A DNA stretch of 38,188 nucleotides, taken from assembly GCA_030531165.1 (NCBI GenBank), contig JAUNOI010000015.1:1-38188 (forward strand). The letters run 5' to 3'. The stretch is from Lachnospiraceae bacterium (GTDB taxonomy: Bacteria; Bacillota; Clostridia; Lachnospirales; Lachnospiraceae). Positions 7,834 through 16,276 of this stretch are shown here, in pieces. The translations under genes were made by a program, and so were the position numbers. Under the pieces are notes generated by a model, which was not told where the DNA came from, searched no databases, and saw only the letters and a list, made by a program, of their open reading frames with translations. The number at the start of each line of letters is the position of its first letter. Within the stretch, counting starts at the first letter, position 1.

Positions 7834-7928
7834 GATGTTTCCTCCTTGCGTTTCTTTTTTTTTGATTATATAGTTATTATATACAGAAAAAATGAGAATA
7901 AAATGAAAAAATAAAAAAGGGTGGGCAA
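7834..7928. promoter_or_regulatory. Divergent intergenic region, lipoprotein versus response regulator
   Basis: This AT-rich 95-bp gap must hold promoters for both directions. On the minus strand, TATAAT hexamers occur at 7865-7870 and 7876-7881, but neither has a recognisable -35. The lipoprotein gene has AAGGAGGAAA before its ATG, and the regulator gene has AAAGGGTGGG before 7929. A binding site for the regulator itself would be expected here, but no clear direct repeat stands out. Confidence 0.3.
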
Positions 7929-8597
7929 ATGAGAATTTTATTAGTAGAGGATGAATTTGATCTCCGTCAGATTTTGAAGAAACGGTTGCAAAAAGAGAAA
8001 TACGTGATTGATGACTGCGGTAATGGGCTGGATGCTGAGGATTATATCGAACTAACGGATTACGATGCGGTCATTTTGGACGGAATGCTTCCGGGACGGG
8101 ATGGTTTTGATATCTTGAAAAATATGAGAAGAAAGGGTGATCACACGCCGGTGCTGATGCTGACTGCGCGGGATTCAATTGAAGATCGGGTGAAAGGACT
8201 CGATTATGGTGCGGATGATTATCTTATAAAACCATTTTCCTTTGATGAACTGCTTGCAAGGCTTCGGGCGGTTATGAGAAGGAAGCCGGTGTATGTGTCG
8301 AATGAATTGACTGCGGGCGATTTGAAAATGGATACGAATGCGAAGATAGTATCCCGTGGGGGTACAACGATCGAATTGTCCGGTAAAGAATATATGCTTT
8401 TGGAATACATGCTTCGGAATAAGAATATGGTACTTTCGCGGGAGCAGATCCAGGAGCGGGTTTGGGGATATGATTTTGAGGGAGGCTCGAATATTGTCGA
8501 CGTTTATATTCGGTATCTGCGCAGGAAGATTGATTACGGACAATCGACGAAACTAATTCAGACCGTACGCGGAGCCGGATATGTGATAAGGGGATAA
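7929..8597 (+). CDS. OmpR/PhoB-family response regulator
   Basis: The 222-residue protein has an N-terminal receiver domain (residues 1-118) with the acidic pair around E7-D8, phospho-acceptor Asp51 in VILDGMLP, the switch residue in LTARDS and the conserved Lys in YLIKPFSFDELLARL. The C-terminal winged-helix DNA-binding domain (about 127-220) shows LSGKEYMLLEYMLRN, VWGYDFEGGSNIVDVYIRYL and TVRGAGYVI. It should be phosphorylated by the kinase encoded three bases downstream and then bind promoters, probably including that of the divergent PepSY lipoprotein. The full length is usual for the family. Confidence 0.95.
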   Translation: MRILLVEDEFDLRQILKKRLQKEKYVIDDCGNGLDAEDYIELTDYDAVILDGMLPGRDGFDILKNMRRKGDHTPVLMLTARDSIEDRVKGLDYGADDYLIKPFSFDELLARLRAVMRRKPVYVSNELTAGDLKMDTNAKIVSRGGTTIELSGKEYMLLEYMLRNKNMVLSREQIQERVWGYDFEGGSNIVDVYIRYLRRKIDYGQSTKLIQTVRGAGYVIRG

Positions 8598-8600
8598 TGT

Positions 8601-9953
8601 GTGAAGAATCAATCCATTAAAAGAAAGATAATAATTTTATATACAGGTTGTATTTCAGTCATTTTGCTTGTGGTTTTAATCGGAATGATATTTTATATTA
8701 AAAATGTTGAGACGAATGCAGCAGAAGAAGAACTGCAGGGCAAGGTCAATGCCTTTTATGGAAAGATCAAGATCAAGGGAGACGAGTATACGATTCCGGA
8801 TGAGATTGAATTTTATAATGATGGAGTGATAATATCTGTTTATGGGGAAGATGGAACTCCGGTTACGGGGAGCATACCAAGTCAGTTTCCAATTCAAACA
8901 GAGTTGAAAGATGATGTTTATCAGGAAATTGAAACAGAGGACCACAGCTGGCTTTTATATGATAAGGCCTATGACTATGGGAATGGAAAGGTATTGTGGA
9001 TTCGTGCAGTTTCGAATGTCTATGGATTTGAGAGGATCGCCGGACGGGCAACAGCTGCTGTTGGCGTTTCTTTTGTTGTTATGATTTTATTGATTGCAGG
9101 CGTTGGATACCATATGCTTTCGATTGCTTTAAATCCGGTGGATACGATTTGTAGAGAAGCTGGTGCAATCTCAAAAGGAGAAGATCTTTCAAGGCGCTTG
9201 ACGGTTCCAAAGGCGAGAGATGAGATGTATCGTCTGACGGTTGAATTTAATCAGATGTTCGATCGATTGGAAGAATCATTTGAGGCAGAAAAGCAGTTTT
9301 CTTCTGATGTATCCCATGAACTGCGGACGCCGCTTGCGGTTATCCGTTCACAATGCGAATATCTTCTGGAAGAATGCAGGACGGAGGAAGAAGCAAAGGA
9401 AATTCAGGTAATCATGAATCAGGCGGATAAGATGATTCAGTTGATCACGCAGCTGCTTACGATTTCGAGATGTGAGCGGGGCGGTGAATATTTCCAGATG
9501 CAGGAATTTGATTTCGGTTTCATGGTGAATATGGTTGCGGATACGCTGGAAGAAACGGCCGAGCAGAAACAGATACGAATCATAACGGAGGTTGAAGAGG
9601 GGCTGATTTTGTGCGGAGAAGAGACCCTGTTAATGCGAATGATGATGAATCTCGTGGAAAATGCCATATATTATGGAAGAAACGGTGGATTTATTAAGAT
9701 CCGGATCTGGAAAGAGGATCAGATAATACGGGGCAGTGTGAAGGATGATGGAGTCGGAATTTCGAAAGAAAATCTGAATAAGATATGGCAGAGATTTTAC
9801 AGGGAGGATAAAAGCCGGTCGAATACAACGAATGGAACGGGGCTTGGGCTTTCGATGGTAAAATGGATCGTACAGCTTCACCGCGGGAAGATAGAAGTTT
9901 TCAGCGAAAAAGGGGTTGGCAGTGAGTTTATATTTTATATCCCTATCAGTTGA
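8601..9953 (+). CDS. Sensor histidine kinase
   Basis: The 450-residue kinase starts at GTG 8601, three bases after the regulator stop, with AGGGGA upstream. Order of domains: membrane segment about 9-33, extracytoplasmic sensor about 34-148 without recognised fold, second membrane segment about 150-176, HAMP about 178-230, dimerisation domain with phospho-acceptor His239 in DVSHELRTPL, and ATPase domain with N-box NLVENAIYYG, G1 DDGVGIS and G2 GTGLGLSMV. All catalytic boxes are intact. It forms an operon with the response regulator. The signal is unknown, but the neighbouring PepSY lipoprotein could feed into it. Confidence 0.95.
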   Translation: MKNQSIKRKIIILYTGCISVILLVVLIGMIFYIKNVETNAAEEELQGKVNAFYGKIKIKGDEYTIPDEIEFYNDGVIISVYGEDGTPVTGSIPSQFPIQTELKDDVYQEIETEDHSWLLYDKAYDYGNGKVLWIRAVSNVYGFERIAGRATAAVGVSFVVMILLIAGVGYHMLSIALNPVDTICREAGAISKGEDLSRRLTVPKARDEMYRLTVEFNQMFDRLEESFEAEKQFSSDVSHELRTPLAVIRSQCEYLLEECRTEEEAKEIQVIMNQADKMIQLITQLLTISRCERGGEYFQMQEFDFGFMVNMVADTLEETAEQKQIRIITEVEEGLILCGEETLLMRMMMNLVENAIYYGRNGGFIKIRIWKEDQIIRGSVKDDGVGISKENLNKIWQRFYREDKSRSNTTNGTGLGLSMVKWIVQLHRGKIEVFSEKGVGSEFIFYIPIS

Positions 9954-9978
9954 ATTTCAAAGGAAAATAAGATATAAT
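9950..9978 (+). promoter_or_regulatory. gpmI promoter
   Basis: TTGAAT at 9950-9955 and a perfect TATAAT at 9973-9978 are spaced by 17 bases. The -35 overlaps the stop codon of the kinase gene. This gives gpmI its own strong promoter, with AAAGGAG just before the ATG at 10029. Confidence 0.65.
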
Positions 9979-10028
9979 TAGGTCAAATGTGAGTATTTTC
10001 AATTTAAAAAAGTAAAGGAGAGTTTGAG

Positions 10029-11570
10029 ATGGGTAAAAAACCAACGGTATTGATGATATTAGACGGTTATGGCTTAAGCGATAAGACAGAAGGTAATGCG
10101 ATTGCTATGGCTAAAACACCGGTTATGGACAAATTAATGGCAGAATGTCCTTTCCAGAAAGGCTATGCTTCTGGTATGGCAGTAGGTCTTCCTGACGGTC
10201 AGATGGGTAATTCAGAAGTAGGACATATGAATATCGGTGCCGGACGTATCATTTATCAGGATTTAACACTGATCACGAAGATGATCGAAGATGGATCATT
10301 CTTTGAGAATAAAGCAATTTTAGAGGCAATTAAAAACTGCAAGGAAAATAATTCCGACCTTCATTGCTGGGGATTATTATCCGACGGCGGCGTACACAGT
10401 CATAATACACATTTATATGGTATTTTGGAGATGTGTAAAAAAGAAGGACTTGACCGTGTTTATGTACATCCATTTTTAGATGGACGTGACACACCTCCTG
10501 CATCTGCGAAAGACTATGTTCAGGAATTAGTAGACAAGATGGCAGAGATCGGCGTTGGTAAAGTGGCTACTTTATCCGGACGTTATTATGCTATGGACCG
10601 TGATACGAACTGGGATCGTGTAGAGAAGGCTTATGCAGCGATCGTATATGGTGAAGGCGAAAAGGCTGTGGATCCGGTACAGGCTATGGCTGATTCTTAT
10701 GCAAAAGATGTCACAGATGAGTTTGTTGTACCAACGGTTATTGAAGAAGACGGCAAACCAGTTGCAACGGTAAAGGCAAATGACTCTGTTATCTTCTTTA
10801 ACTTCCGTCCTGACCGTGCAAGAGAGATCACAAGAGCATTTTGTGATGATGAATTTACAGGATTTGAACGCAGAACCGGTAAATTACCATTAACATATGT
10901 ATGTTTCAAAGACTACGATGAAACAATTCCGAATAAACTGATCGCGTTTGAAAAACCTGTATTAAAGAATACATTAGGCGAATACTTAGCTGACAAAGGA
11001 TTAAAGCAGCTTCGTATTGCAGAGACAGAGAAGTATGCACATGTAACCTTCTTCTTTAACGGCGGTGTGGAAGAACCGAATAAAGATGAGACACGTGTAT
11101 TAGTAAAATCACCGGCTGTTGCAACATATGATCTTCAGCCTGAGATGAGTGCCCCTGAGGTAGGAGAAAAGTTAAATGCAGCGATCACATCCGATGAATA
11201 TGATATGATCGTCGTTAACTTTGCGAACCCTGATATGGTTGGCCATACAGGAGTCATTGAAGCAGCCGTGAAAGCAGTAGAAAGAATTGACGAGATCGTC
11301 GGCTATGCAGTAGATGCTGTCAAAGAAGCTGATGGAGCAATGTTTATCTGTGCAGATCATGGAAATGCTGATCAGATGATCGATTATGAGACCGGAGCAC
11401 CATTTACCGCTCATACGACCAATCCAATTCCATTCATCCTGGTTAACTGTCCGGATGTGAAAGATCTGAAGAAAGGCGGACGTCTCTGTGATATTGCACC
11501 TACATTGTTAGATGTTATGGGACTGCCTCAGCCGGAAGAGATGACAGGTATTTCTTTATTAGAAAGATAG
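10029..11570 (+). CDS. gpmI: 2,3-bisphosphoglycerate-independent phosphoglycerate mutase
   Basis: This 513-residue enzyme interconverts 3-phosphoglycerate and 2-phosphoglycerate in glycolysis, using two manganese ions and a phosphoserine. The start VLMILDGYGL provides the first metal Asp, and the nucleophile is Ser62 in MGNSEVGH. Other marks are DGRDTPP, FFNFRPDRARE and the C-terminal metal-binding ADHGNAD. Length and motif order are normal for bacterial iPGM. It has its own promoter and is followed by a strong terminator, so it is likely a single-gene transcript. No sign of transfer. Confidence 0.97.
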   Translation: MGKKPTVLMILDGYGLSDKTEGNAIAMAKTPVMDKLMAECPFQKGYASGMAVGLPDGQMGNSEVGHMNIGAGRIIYQDLTLITKMIEDGSFFENKAILEAIKNCKENNSDLHCWGLLSDGGVHSHNTHLYGILEMCKKEGLDRVYVHPFLDGRDTPPASAKDYVQELVDKMAEIGVGKVATLSGRYYAMDRDTNWDRVEKAYAAIVYGEGEKAVDPVQAMADSYAKDVTDEFVVPTVIEEDGKPVATVKANDSVIFFNFRPDRAREITRAFCDDEFTGFERRTGKLPLTYVCFKDYDETIPNKLIAFEKPVLKNTLGEYLADKGLKQLRIAETEKYAHVTFFFNGGVEEPNKDETRVLVKSPAVATYDLQPEMSAPEVGEKLNAAITSDEYDMIVVNFANPDMVGHTGVIEAAVKAVERIDEIVGYAVDAVKEADGAMFICADHGNADQMIDYETGAPFTAHTTNPIPFILVNCPDVKDLKKGGRLCDIAPTLLDVMGLPQPEEMTGISLLER

Positions 11571-11592
11571 GAAAATCATAAAATAATAAATG

Positions 11593-11643
11593 GGCATGTT
11601 GCAGAGGGTGATGACAGTCAGTCTTGCTACATGCCTGTTTTTA
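11593..11643 (+). terminator. Terminator after gpmI
   Basis: The stem ggcatgt/acatgcc (11594-11600 with 11630-11636) is extended by GC pairs after one mismatch, and is followed by TGTTTTT. It ends gpmI transcription. Its T-run is also the left edge of a second, longer hairpin. Confidence 0.6.
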
Positions 11644-11684
11644 TTGTATAGAAAATTCTTCTGAATTTCCTATACAATAAAAAC
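11639..11684. repeat. 21-bp near-perfect inverted repeat, A/T flanked
   Basis: The arms 11639-11659 and 11664-11684 pair over 21 positions with one mismatch around a TTCT loop. They begin with five T and end with five A. The shape could act as a bidirectional terminator, or it could be a small mobile hairpin element. Confidence 0.65.
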
Positions 11685-11753
11685 GCTCTGCGGGATGTGC
11701 ATGATATGCAGAGGGAGGCAGCAACAATAACATTTCAATTGTGGACGGATTGT

Positions 11754-11800
11754 ACATTTTGCAATAATCACTTGAAGATTATTCAAAAATGTCATATACT
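11754..11800 (+). promoter_or_regulatory. pyc promoter with operator-like inverted repeat
   Basis: TTGAAG at 11772-11777 and TATACT at 11795-11800 have the ideal 17-base spacing. The arms 11754-11769 (acattttgcaataatc) and 11777-11792 are inverted repeats matching at 14 of 16 positions with a 7-base centre, placed exactly over the -35. That position would suit a repressor site. The ribosome binding site AGGAG lies just before the ATG at 11852. Confidence 0.55.
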
Positions 11801-11851
11801 AACCATTAAACACTGCATTTTACAAATTGACTTAGAGGAGACAAAGAAATA

Positions 11852-14800
11852 ATGGCAATAAAGAAATTCAAAAAAGTATTAGTAGCAAATCGTGGAGAGA
11901 TCGCGATTCGTGTATTTCGTGCATTGAATGAATTGGGCATTACAACTGTTGCAATTTTCTCAAAAGAAGATCGTTATGCGTTATTCCGTTCAAAAGCGGA
12001 TGAAGCTTATATGCTGAACCCGGATAAAGGTCCTGTAGACGCTTATCTGGATATTAAGACGATCATCCGGATTGCAAAAGAAAAGAAAGTAGATGCCATC
12101 CATCCTGGTTATGGTTTTTTATCAGAGAATCCAGAATTTGTGGAAGCCTGTGAGGCAAATGGAATTACATTTATCGGACCATCTGCAGATCTTATGAGGG
12201 CGATGGGAGATAAGATCTCTTCCAAGCGAATGGCAATTGAAGCTGATGTACCGATTATTCCGGGCGTTGATTATGCGATACATGATGAAGAAACTGTCAT
12301 AAAGGTTGCAGATCAGATCGGATATCCGGTTATGCTCAAAGCATCAAATGGTGGCGGCGGACGCGGTATGCGTATTGTAAATGGACCGGAAGAGATGGCA
12401 AAAGAATATGCGGAAGCAAGGGATGAATCGAAAAAAGCATTTGGTGATGATCAGATTTTCGTGGAAAAATATTTAAGAAGTCCAAAGCATATCGAAGTTC
12501 AGATTCTGGGCGATCAATACGGACACGTTGTTCATTTGTATGATCGAGACTGCTCTGTACAGAGAAGACATCAGAAAGTTGTAGAATATGCGCCTGCATT
12601 CAGTATTCCGGATGAAGTAAGGGAAGAAATCTTTGCGGCATCGATCCGTCTGGCAAAGAAAGTCGGCTATAAGAATGCCGGTACGTTAGAGTTCCTGGTT
12701 GATGCAGATAATCATCCGTATTTTATTGAAATGAATCCTCGTATTCAGGTGGAGCATACGGTTTCCGAAGAGATTACGGGAATTGACCTGGTTCAGTCAC
12801 AGGTTCTGATTGCAGAAGGATATGCCTTAGATTCCAAAGAGGTCAATATTCCTTCACAGGATAGTATTCCTTGTATTGGATATGCAATTCAGACACGTGT
12901 AACAACAGAAGATCCGGTCAACAATTTCCTTCCTGATACAGGCAAGATCGAGGTATACCGTTCTGGAGCTGGAAAAGGAATCCGCCTTGATGGCGGTAAT
13001 GCCTATGTAGGCGCGCAGATTTTACCTTACTATGACAGCTTGTTGGTAAAAGCGGTTTCTCATGACAGAAGTTTTGAAGCAGCGATCAAAAAATCAATTC
13101 GTGTCTTGAAAGAAATGCGTATCCGCGGCGTGAAAACGAATATTTCTTTCCTGATTAATGTATTGAACCATGAAATATTCCGCAGTGGACAGTGTTATAC
13201 AACGTTTATTGAAGAGACGCCGGAGTTATTTGACCTTCAGCTCAGTGCTGACCGTGCGACAAAGATTTTGGAGTTTATTGGAAATAAAATGGTCAATGTA
13301 AATCCGGTTGAAAAACCGTATTTTGAAGAACGGGTAGATTTAAAAGTGGATCCGTCAAAACCGGTCTATGGTTCTCGCGACGAATTCTTAAAGCTTGGTG
13401 CAGAAGGATTTACACAGAAAATTTTAACACAGGATAAATTATACATTACTGATACGACCATGCGTGATGCACAGCAGTCATTGATGGCCACACGTATGAG
13501 AACCCGCGATCTGGTCGGAGCTGCAAAGGCAACGAATGTTTATATGCAGAATGCATTTTCAGTGGAAGCATGGGGTGGTGCAACTTATGATACGGCGTAC
13601 CGTTTCTTAAAAGAATCACCATGGGATCGTTTGACAGCATTGAGAGAACGCATGCCGAATACCCTGATCCAGATGTTGCTCCGCGCATCGAATGCGGTTG
13701 GATACAGCAATTATCCTGACAATGTCGTTCAGAAGTTTATTAAGGTTGCGGCAGCACACGGCATCGACGTATTCCGTATTTTCGACAGCTTAAACTGGGT
13801 TGAAAATATGAAAATGCCAATTGAAGAGGCATTAAAAACAGGAAAAATCGTAGAAGGAACATTATGTTATACGGGCGATATTTTAAGTCCGGATGAAACA
13901 AAATATACATTAGATTATTATGTAAAGAAAGCAAAAGAATTAGAAAGTTTGGGCGTTCATACACTTGCGATTAAGGACATGGCAGCATTGTTAAAACCAT
14001 ATGCTGCAAAAGAACTGATAACCGCTCTGAAATCCGAGCTTAAGATTCCGATCCATCTTCATACGCATGATTCTACCGGAAATGGCATCAGCACACTGTT
14101 GATGGCAGCAGAAGCCGGCGTTGATATCGTAGACTGTGCGATCAGTTCGATGAGTTCGATGACGAGCAATCCATGTATGAATTCTCTGGTGGAAGCGCTT
14201 CGTGGTTCAAAACGCGATACCGGTCTGGATCCGGAAGAATTAACGGTATTAAGCCAGTATTATGAAAATGTCCGCAAAGTATATCAGTCATTTGAAAGCG
14301 GCATGAATGCTCCAAATACCGAGATTTACAAATATGAGATTCCGGGAGGCCAGTATTCAAATCTTCTTGCTCAGGTAAAGGAGATGGGTGCCGGAGAGAA
14401 CTTTGAAGAAATTAAGCAGTTATATAAGGAAGCAAATATGCTGCTTGGAAATATCGTAAAAGTAACGCCTTCTTCAAAAGTTGTTGGAGACTTTGCGATT
14501 TTCATGTTTAAGAATGGATTAAATGCAGACAATATTTTTACGGAAGGACGTGAATTATCTTATCCGGATTCCGTTGTCGAGTATTTCCAGGGTATGATCG
14601 GCCAGCCGGAAGGCGGATTCCCGAAAGAATTGCAGCAGATTGTCCTGAAGGGCAAAAAGTCAATTGATGTTCGTCCTGGTTCTCTGTTAGATCCGGTAGA
14701 TTTCGATGCGATTGAGAATCTGTTAAAAGAAAAATACTACCTGCCAAAGATGGAAGATCCAATTGTTATGGAACAAAAGGCAATCAGTTATGCGTTGTAT

Positions 14801-15310
14801 CCAAAAGTATATCAGGATTACTGCGAACATTTGGAAGAATATAATGATGTAAGCCGTTTAGAGAGCCATGTATACTTCTACGGACTCCGTAAAGGTGAAG
14901 AGACGATCTTCAACATAGGAGAAGGAAAAGATGTCATCGTGAAATTTATCGAAATGTCAGAACCAGATAATGAAGGCATGCGTACGCTGGCATTTGAAGT
15001 CAATGGTTCGATGCGTGAGATCAAAGTCCTTGACAAGAATCTGGAGGTAAAAGCAGACCACAGATTAAAAGCAGATAAGAAGAATCCGGGACATTTAGGC
15101 TCTACAATTCCAGGTACCGTTGGCGGAATTCTTGTAAAAGAAGGTGATGAAGTTACCATTAATATGCCGCTTATGACGGTTGAGGCCATGAAGATGGAGA
15201 CAACAGTCGTTTCAAAGGTCAATGGTAAAGTCGATAAAATTTATGTTCAGGAAGGCGATTCCGTAAAACAGGAAGATTTATTGATTTCCTTCGAAATTAC
15301 AGAAGAATAA
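11852..15310 (+). CDS. pyc: Pyruvate carboxylase
   Basis: This 1152-residue biotin enzyme makes oxaloacetate from pyruvate, bicarbonate and ATP. The order is biotin carboxylase (about 1-460; VLVANRGEIAIR, GGGGRGMR, EMNPRIQVEHTVSEE), carboxyltransferase (about 530-830; DTTMRDAQQSLMATRMRT, FRIFDSLNW, HLHTHDSTGNG), allosteric/linker region, and C-terminal biotinyl domain with EAMKMET and the biotinylated Lys1114. Length is standard for a single-chain enzyme. It stands alone between two terminators. It supplies oxaloacetate for aspartate-family amino acids or reductive succinate formation. Control by the inverted repeat at its promoter is inferred. Confidence 0.97.
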   Translation: MAIKKFKKVLVANRGEIAIRVFRALNELGITTVAIFSKEDRYALFRSKADEAYMLNPDKGPVDAYLDIKTIIRIAKEKKVDAIHPGYGFLSENPEFVEACEANGITFIGPSADLMRAMGDKISSKRMAIEADVPIIPGVDYAIHDEETVIKVADQIGYPVMLKASNGGGGRGMRIVNGPEEMAKEYAEARDESKKAFGDDQIFVEKYLRSPKHIEVQILGDQYGHVVHLYDRDCSVQRRHQKVVEYAPAFSIPDEVREEIFAASIRLAKKVGYKNAGTLEFLVDADNHPYFIEMNPRIQVEHTVSEEITGIDLVQSQVLIAEGYALDSKEVNIPSQDSIPCIGYAIQTRVTTEDPVNNFLPDTGKIEVYRSGAGKGIRLDGGNAYVGAQILPYYDSLLVKAVSHDRSFEAAIKKSIRVLKEMRIRGVKTNISFLINVLNHEIFRSGQCYTTFIEETPELFDLQLSADRATKILEFIGNKMVNVNPVEKPYFEERVDLKVDPSKPVYGSRDEFLKLGAEGFTQKILTQDKLYITDTTMRDAQQSLMATRMRTRDLVGAAKATNVYMQNAFSVEAWGGATYDTAYRFLKESPWDRLTALRERMPNTLIQMLLRASNAVGYSNYPDNVVQKFIKVAAAHGIDVFRIFDSLNWVENMKMPIEEALKTGKIVEGTLCYTGDILSPDETKYTLDYYVKKAKELESLGVHTLAIKDMAALLKPYAAKELITALKSELKIPIHLHTHDSTGNGISTLLMAAEAGVDIVDCAISSMSSMTSNPCMNSLVEALRGSKRDTGLDPEELTVLSQYYENVRKVYQSFESGMNAPNTEIYKYEIPGGQYSNLLAQVKEMGAGENFEEIKQLYKEANMLLGNIVKVTPSSKVVGDFAIFMFKNGLNADNIFTEGRELSYPDSVVEYFQGMIGQPEGGFPKELQQIVLKGKKSIDVRPGSLLDPVDFDAIENLLKEKYYLPKMEDPIVMEQKAISYALYPKVYQDYCEHLEEYNDVSRLESHVYFYGLRKGEETIFNIGEGKDVIVKFIEMSEPDNEGMRTLAFEVNGSMREIKVLDKNLEVKADHRLKADKKNPGHLGSTIPGTVGGILVKEGDEVTINMPLMTVEAMKMETTVVSKVNGKVDKIYVQEGDSVKQEDLLISFEITEE

Positions 15311-15328
15311 AAATGATTGAAGATATGG

Positions 15329-15373
15329 CCCGGATGGTTTCTGTTAGATGGAACTGTTCGGGTTATATTTTTT
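15329..15373 (+). terminator. Terminator after pyc
   Basis: An 11-pair stem (15329-15339 with 15352-15362, three G-U pairs, 12-base loop) is followed by TTATATTTTTT. It lies 18 bases after the pyc stop. Confidence 0.6.
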
Positions 15374-15416
15374 GGGTCAATGCACATACTAACTCAAAAA
15401 GTTTTGAGGTGAATGT

Positions 15417-16013
15417 ATGTCAAAGATAGAATTAATTGTTATTATTGGTGAAATTGAAGGCCATCAGACGGCAGGAAGCCAGAATAAGGCGACAAAATAT
15501 GAGGAATTGCTTCCAAAGCTTGCGCAGATCGAGCGGGACAAGGAAGTTGGAGGCGTGTTGATTTTATTGAATACAGAGGGGGGAGATGTGGAAGCAGGAC
15601 TTGCAATTGCGGAGATGATCGCGTCTTTAAGTGTTCCGACTGTCTCGCTTGTGCTCGGCGGAAGCCACTCCATCGGCGTGCCGATTGCCGTATCTACAGA
15701 CTGTTCTTTTATCGTACCAACAGGAACAATGGTCATCCATCCGGTCAGAATGAACGGAATGGTGATCGGCGCTCCGCAGACTTATGATTACTTTCAGCAG
15801 ATGCAGGATCGGATCATCGGCTTTATCGAGGCGCATTGTCATGCAAAGAAGGAACGCCTGGAAGAGATGATGTTGAATACCGGACAGCTTACCAAAGATC
15901 TGGGTACGATCCTGGTTGGTGAGCAGGCAGTAAAAGAGGGAGTCATCACCCGTGTCGGAGGAATTAAAGAAGCGGTAGAAGAACTGCGAAGACGGATGAA
16001 AAAAGACCATTAA
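15417..16013 (+). CDS. tepA: ClpP-family serine protease, TepA-like
   Basis: The 198-residue protein belongs to the ClpP/crotonase-fold proteases. The likely nucleophile is Ser85 in GGSHSIG and the likely histidine is His108 in MVIHPVR, both where ClpP has them. It lacks the usual ClpP N-terminal and handle features and instead resembles TepA (YmfB) of Bacillus subtilis, a protein linked to secretion efficiency. The position just before ftsK/spoIIIE is the same in B. subtilis, which supports this. The second of two close ATGs (15417) was chosen with GAGGTG at 15406-15411. A 7-bp hairpin overlaps that ribosome binding site. Substrates are unknown. Confidence 0.8.
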   Translation: MSKIELIVIIGEIEGHQTAGSQNKATKYEELLPKLAQIERDKEVGGVLILLNTEGGDVEAGLAIAEMIASLSVPTVSLVLGGSHSIGVPIAVSTDCSFIVPTGTMVIHPVRMNGMVIGAPQTYDYFQQMQDRIIGFIEAHCHAKKERLEEMMLNTGQLTKDLGTILVGEQAVKEGVITRVGGIKEAVEELRRRMKKDH

Positions 16014-16217
16014 GAAAGTTTTTTCGTGTGGCTGGTTGGCAGAGCATGCGTGCAGCATAAAGCGTGAGAAACAGCCGGATTTGTTATAGGAAGGCGTATC
16101 CGGTGTATAAGATCTGCATTGTAAATTGTACGTATATTCTGCACAATGCCACATGGAAAGAAGCTTTTTCACTATGGATGGCACCAGGCTCATGAGAAGA
16201 AGTTTTTACTAAATGTA
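16014..16217. other. Non-coding gap between tepA and ftsK promoter with two hairpins
   Basis: No gene with a convincing start is seen. B. subtilis has the small gene ylzJ at this place, but I could not find it here. Two inverted repeats stand out: ccggat at 16075-16080 with atccgg at 16098-16103, and gcattgt at 16116-16122 with acaatgc at 16143-16149. Neither is followed by a T-run. Confidence 0.4.
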
Positions 16218-16246
16218 TTGAAATATTTTATCCGTAATAGTACAAT
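16218..16246 (+). promoter_or_regulatory. ftsK operon promoter
   Basis: TTGAAA at 16218-16223 and TACAAT at 16241-16246 are 17 bases apart. It would start a transcript covering ftsK, fhs, folD, rimO and pgsA, whose gaps are all under 45 bases. Confidence 0.55.
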
Positions 16247-16276
16247 AAAAGTCAACGGTTATAGGAGGTGGATACA

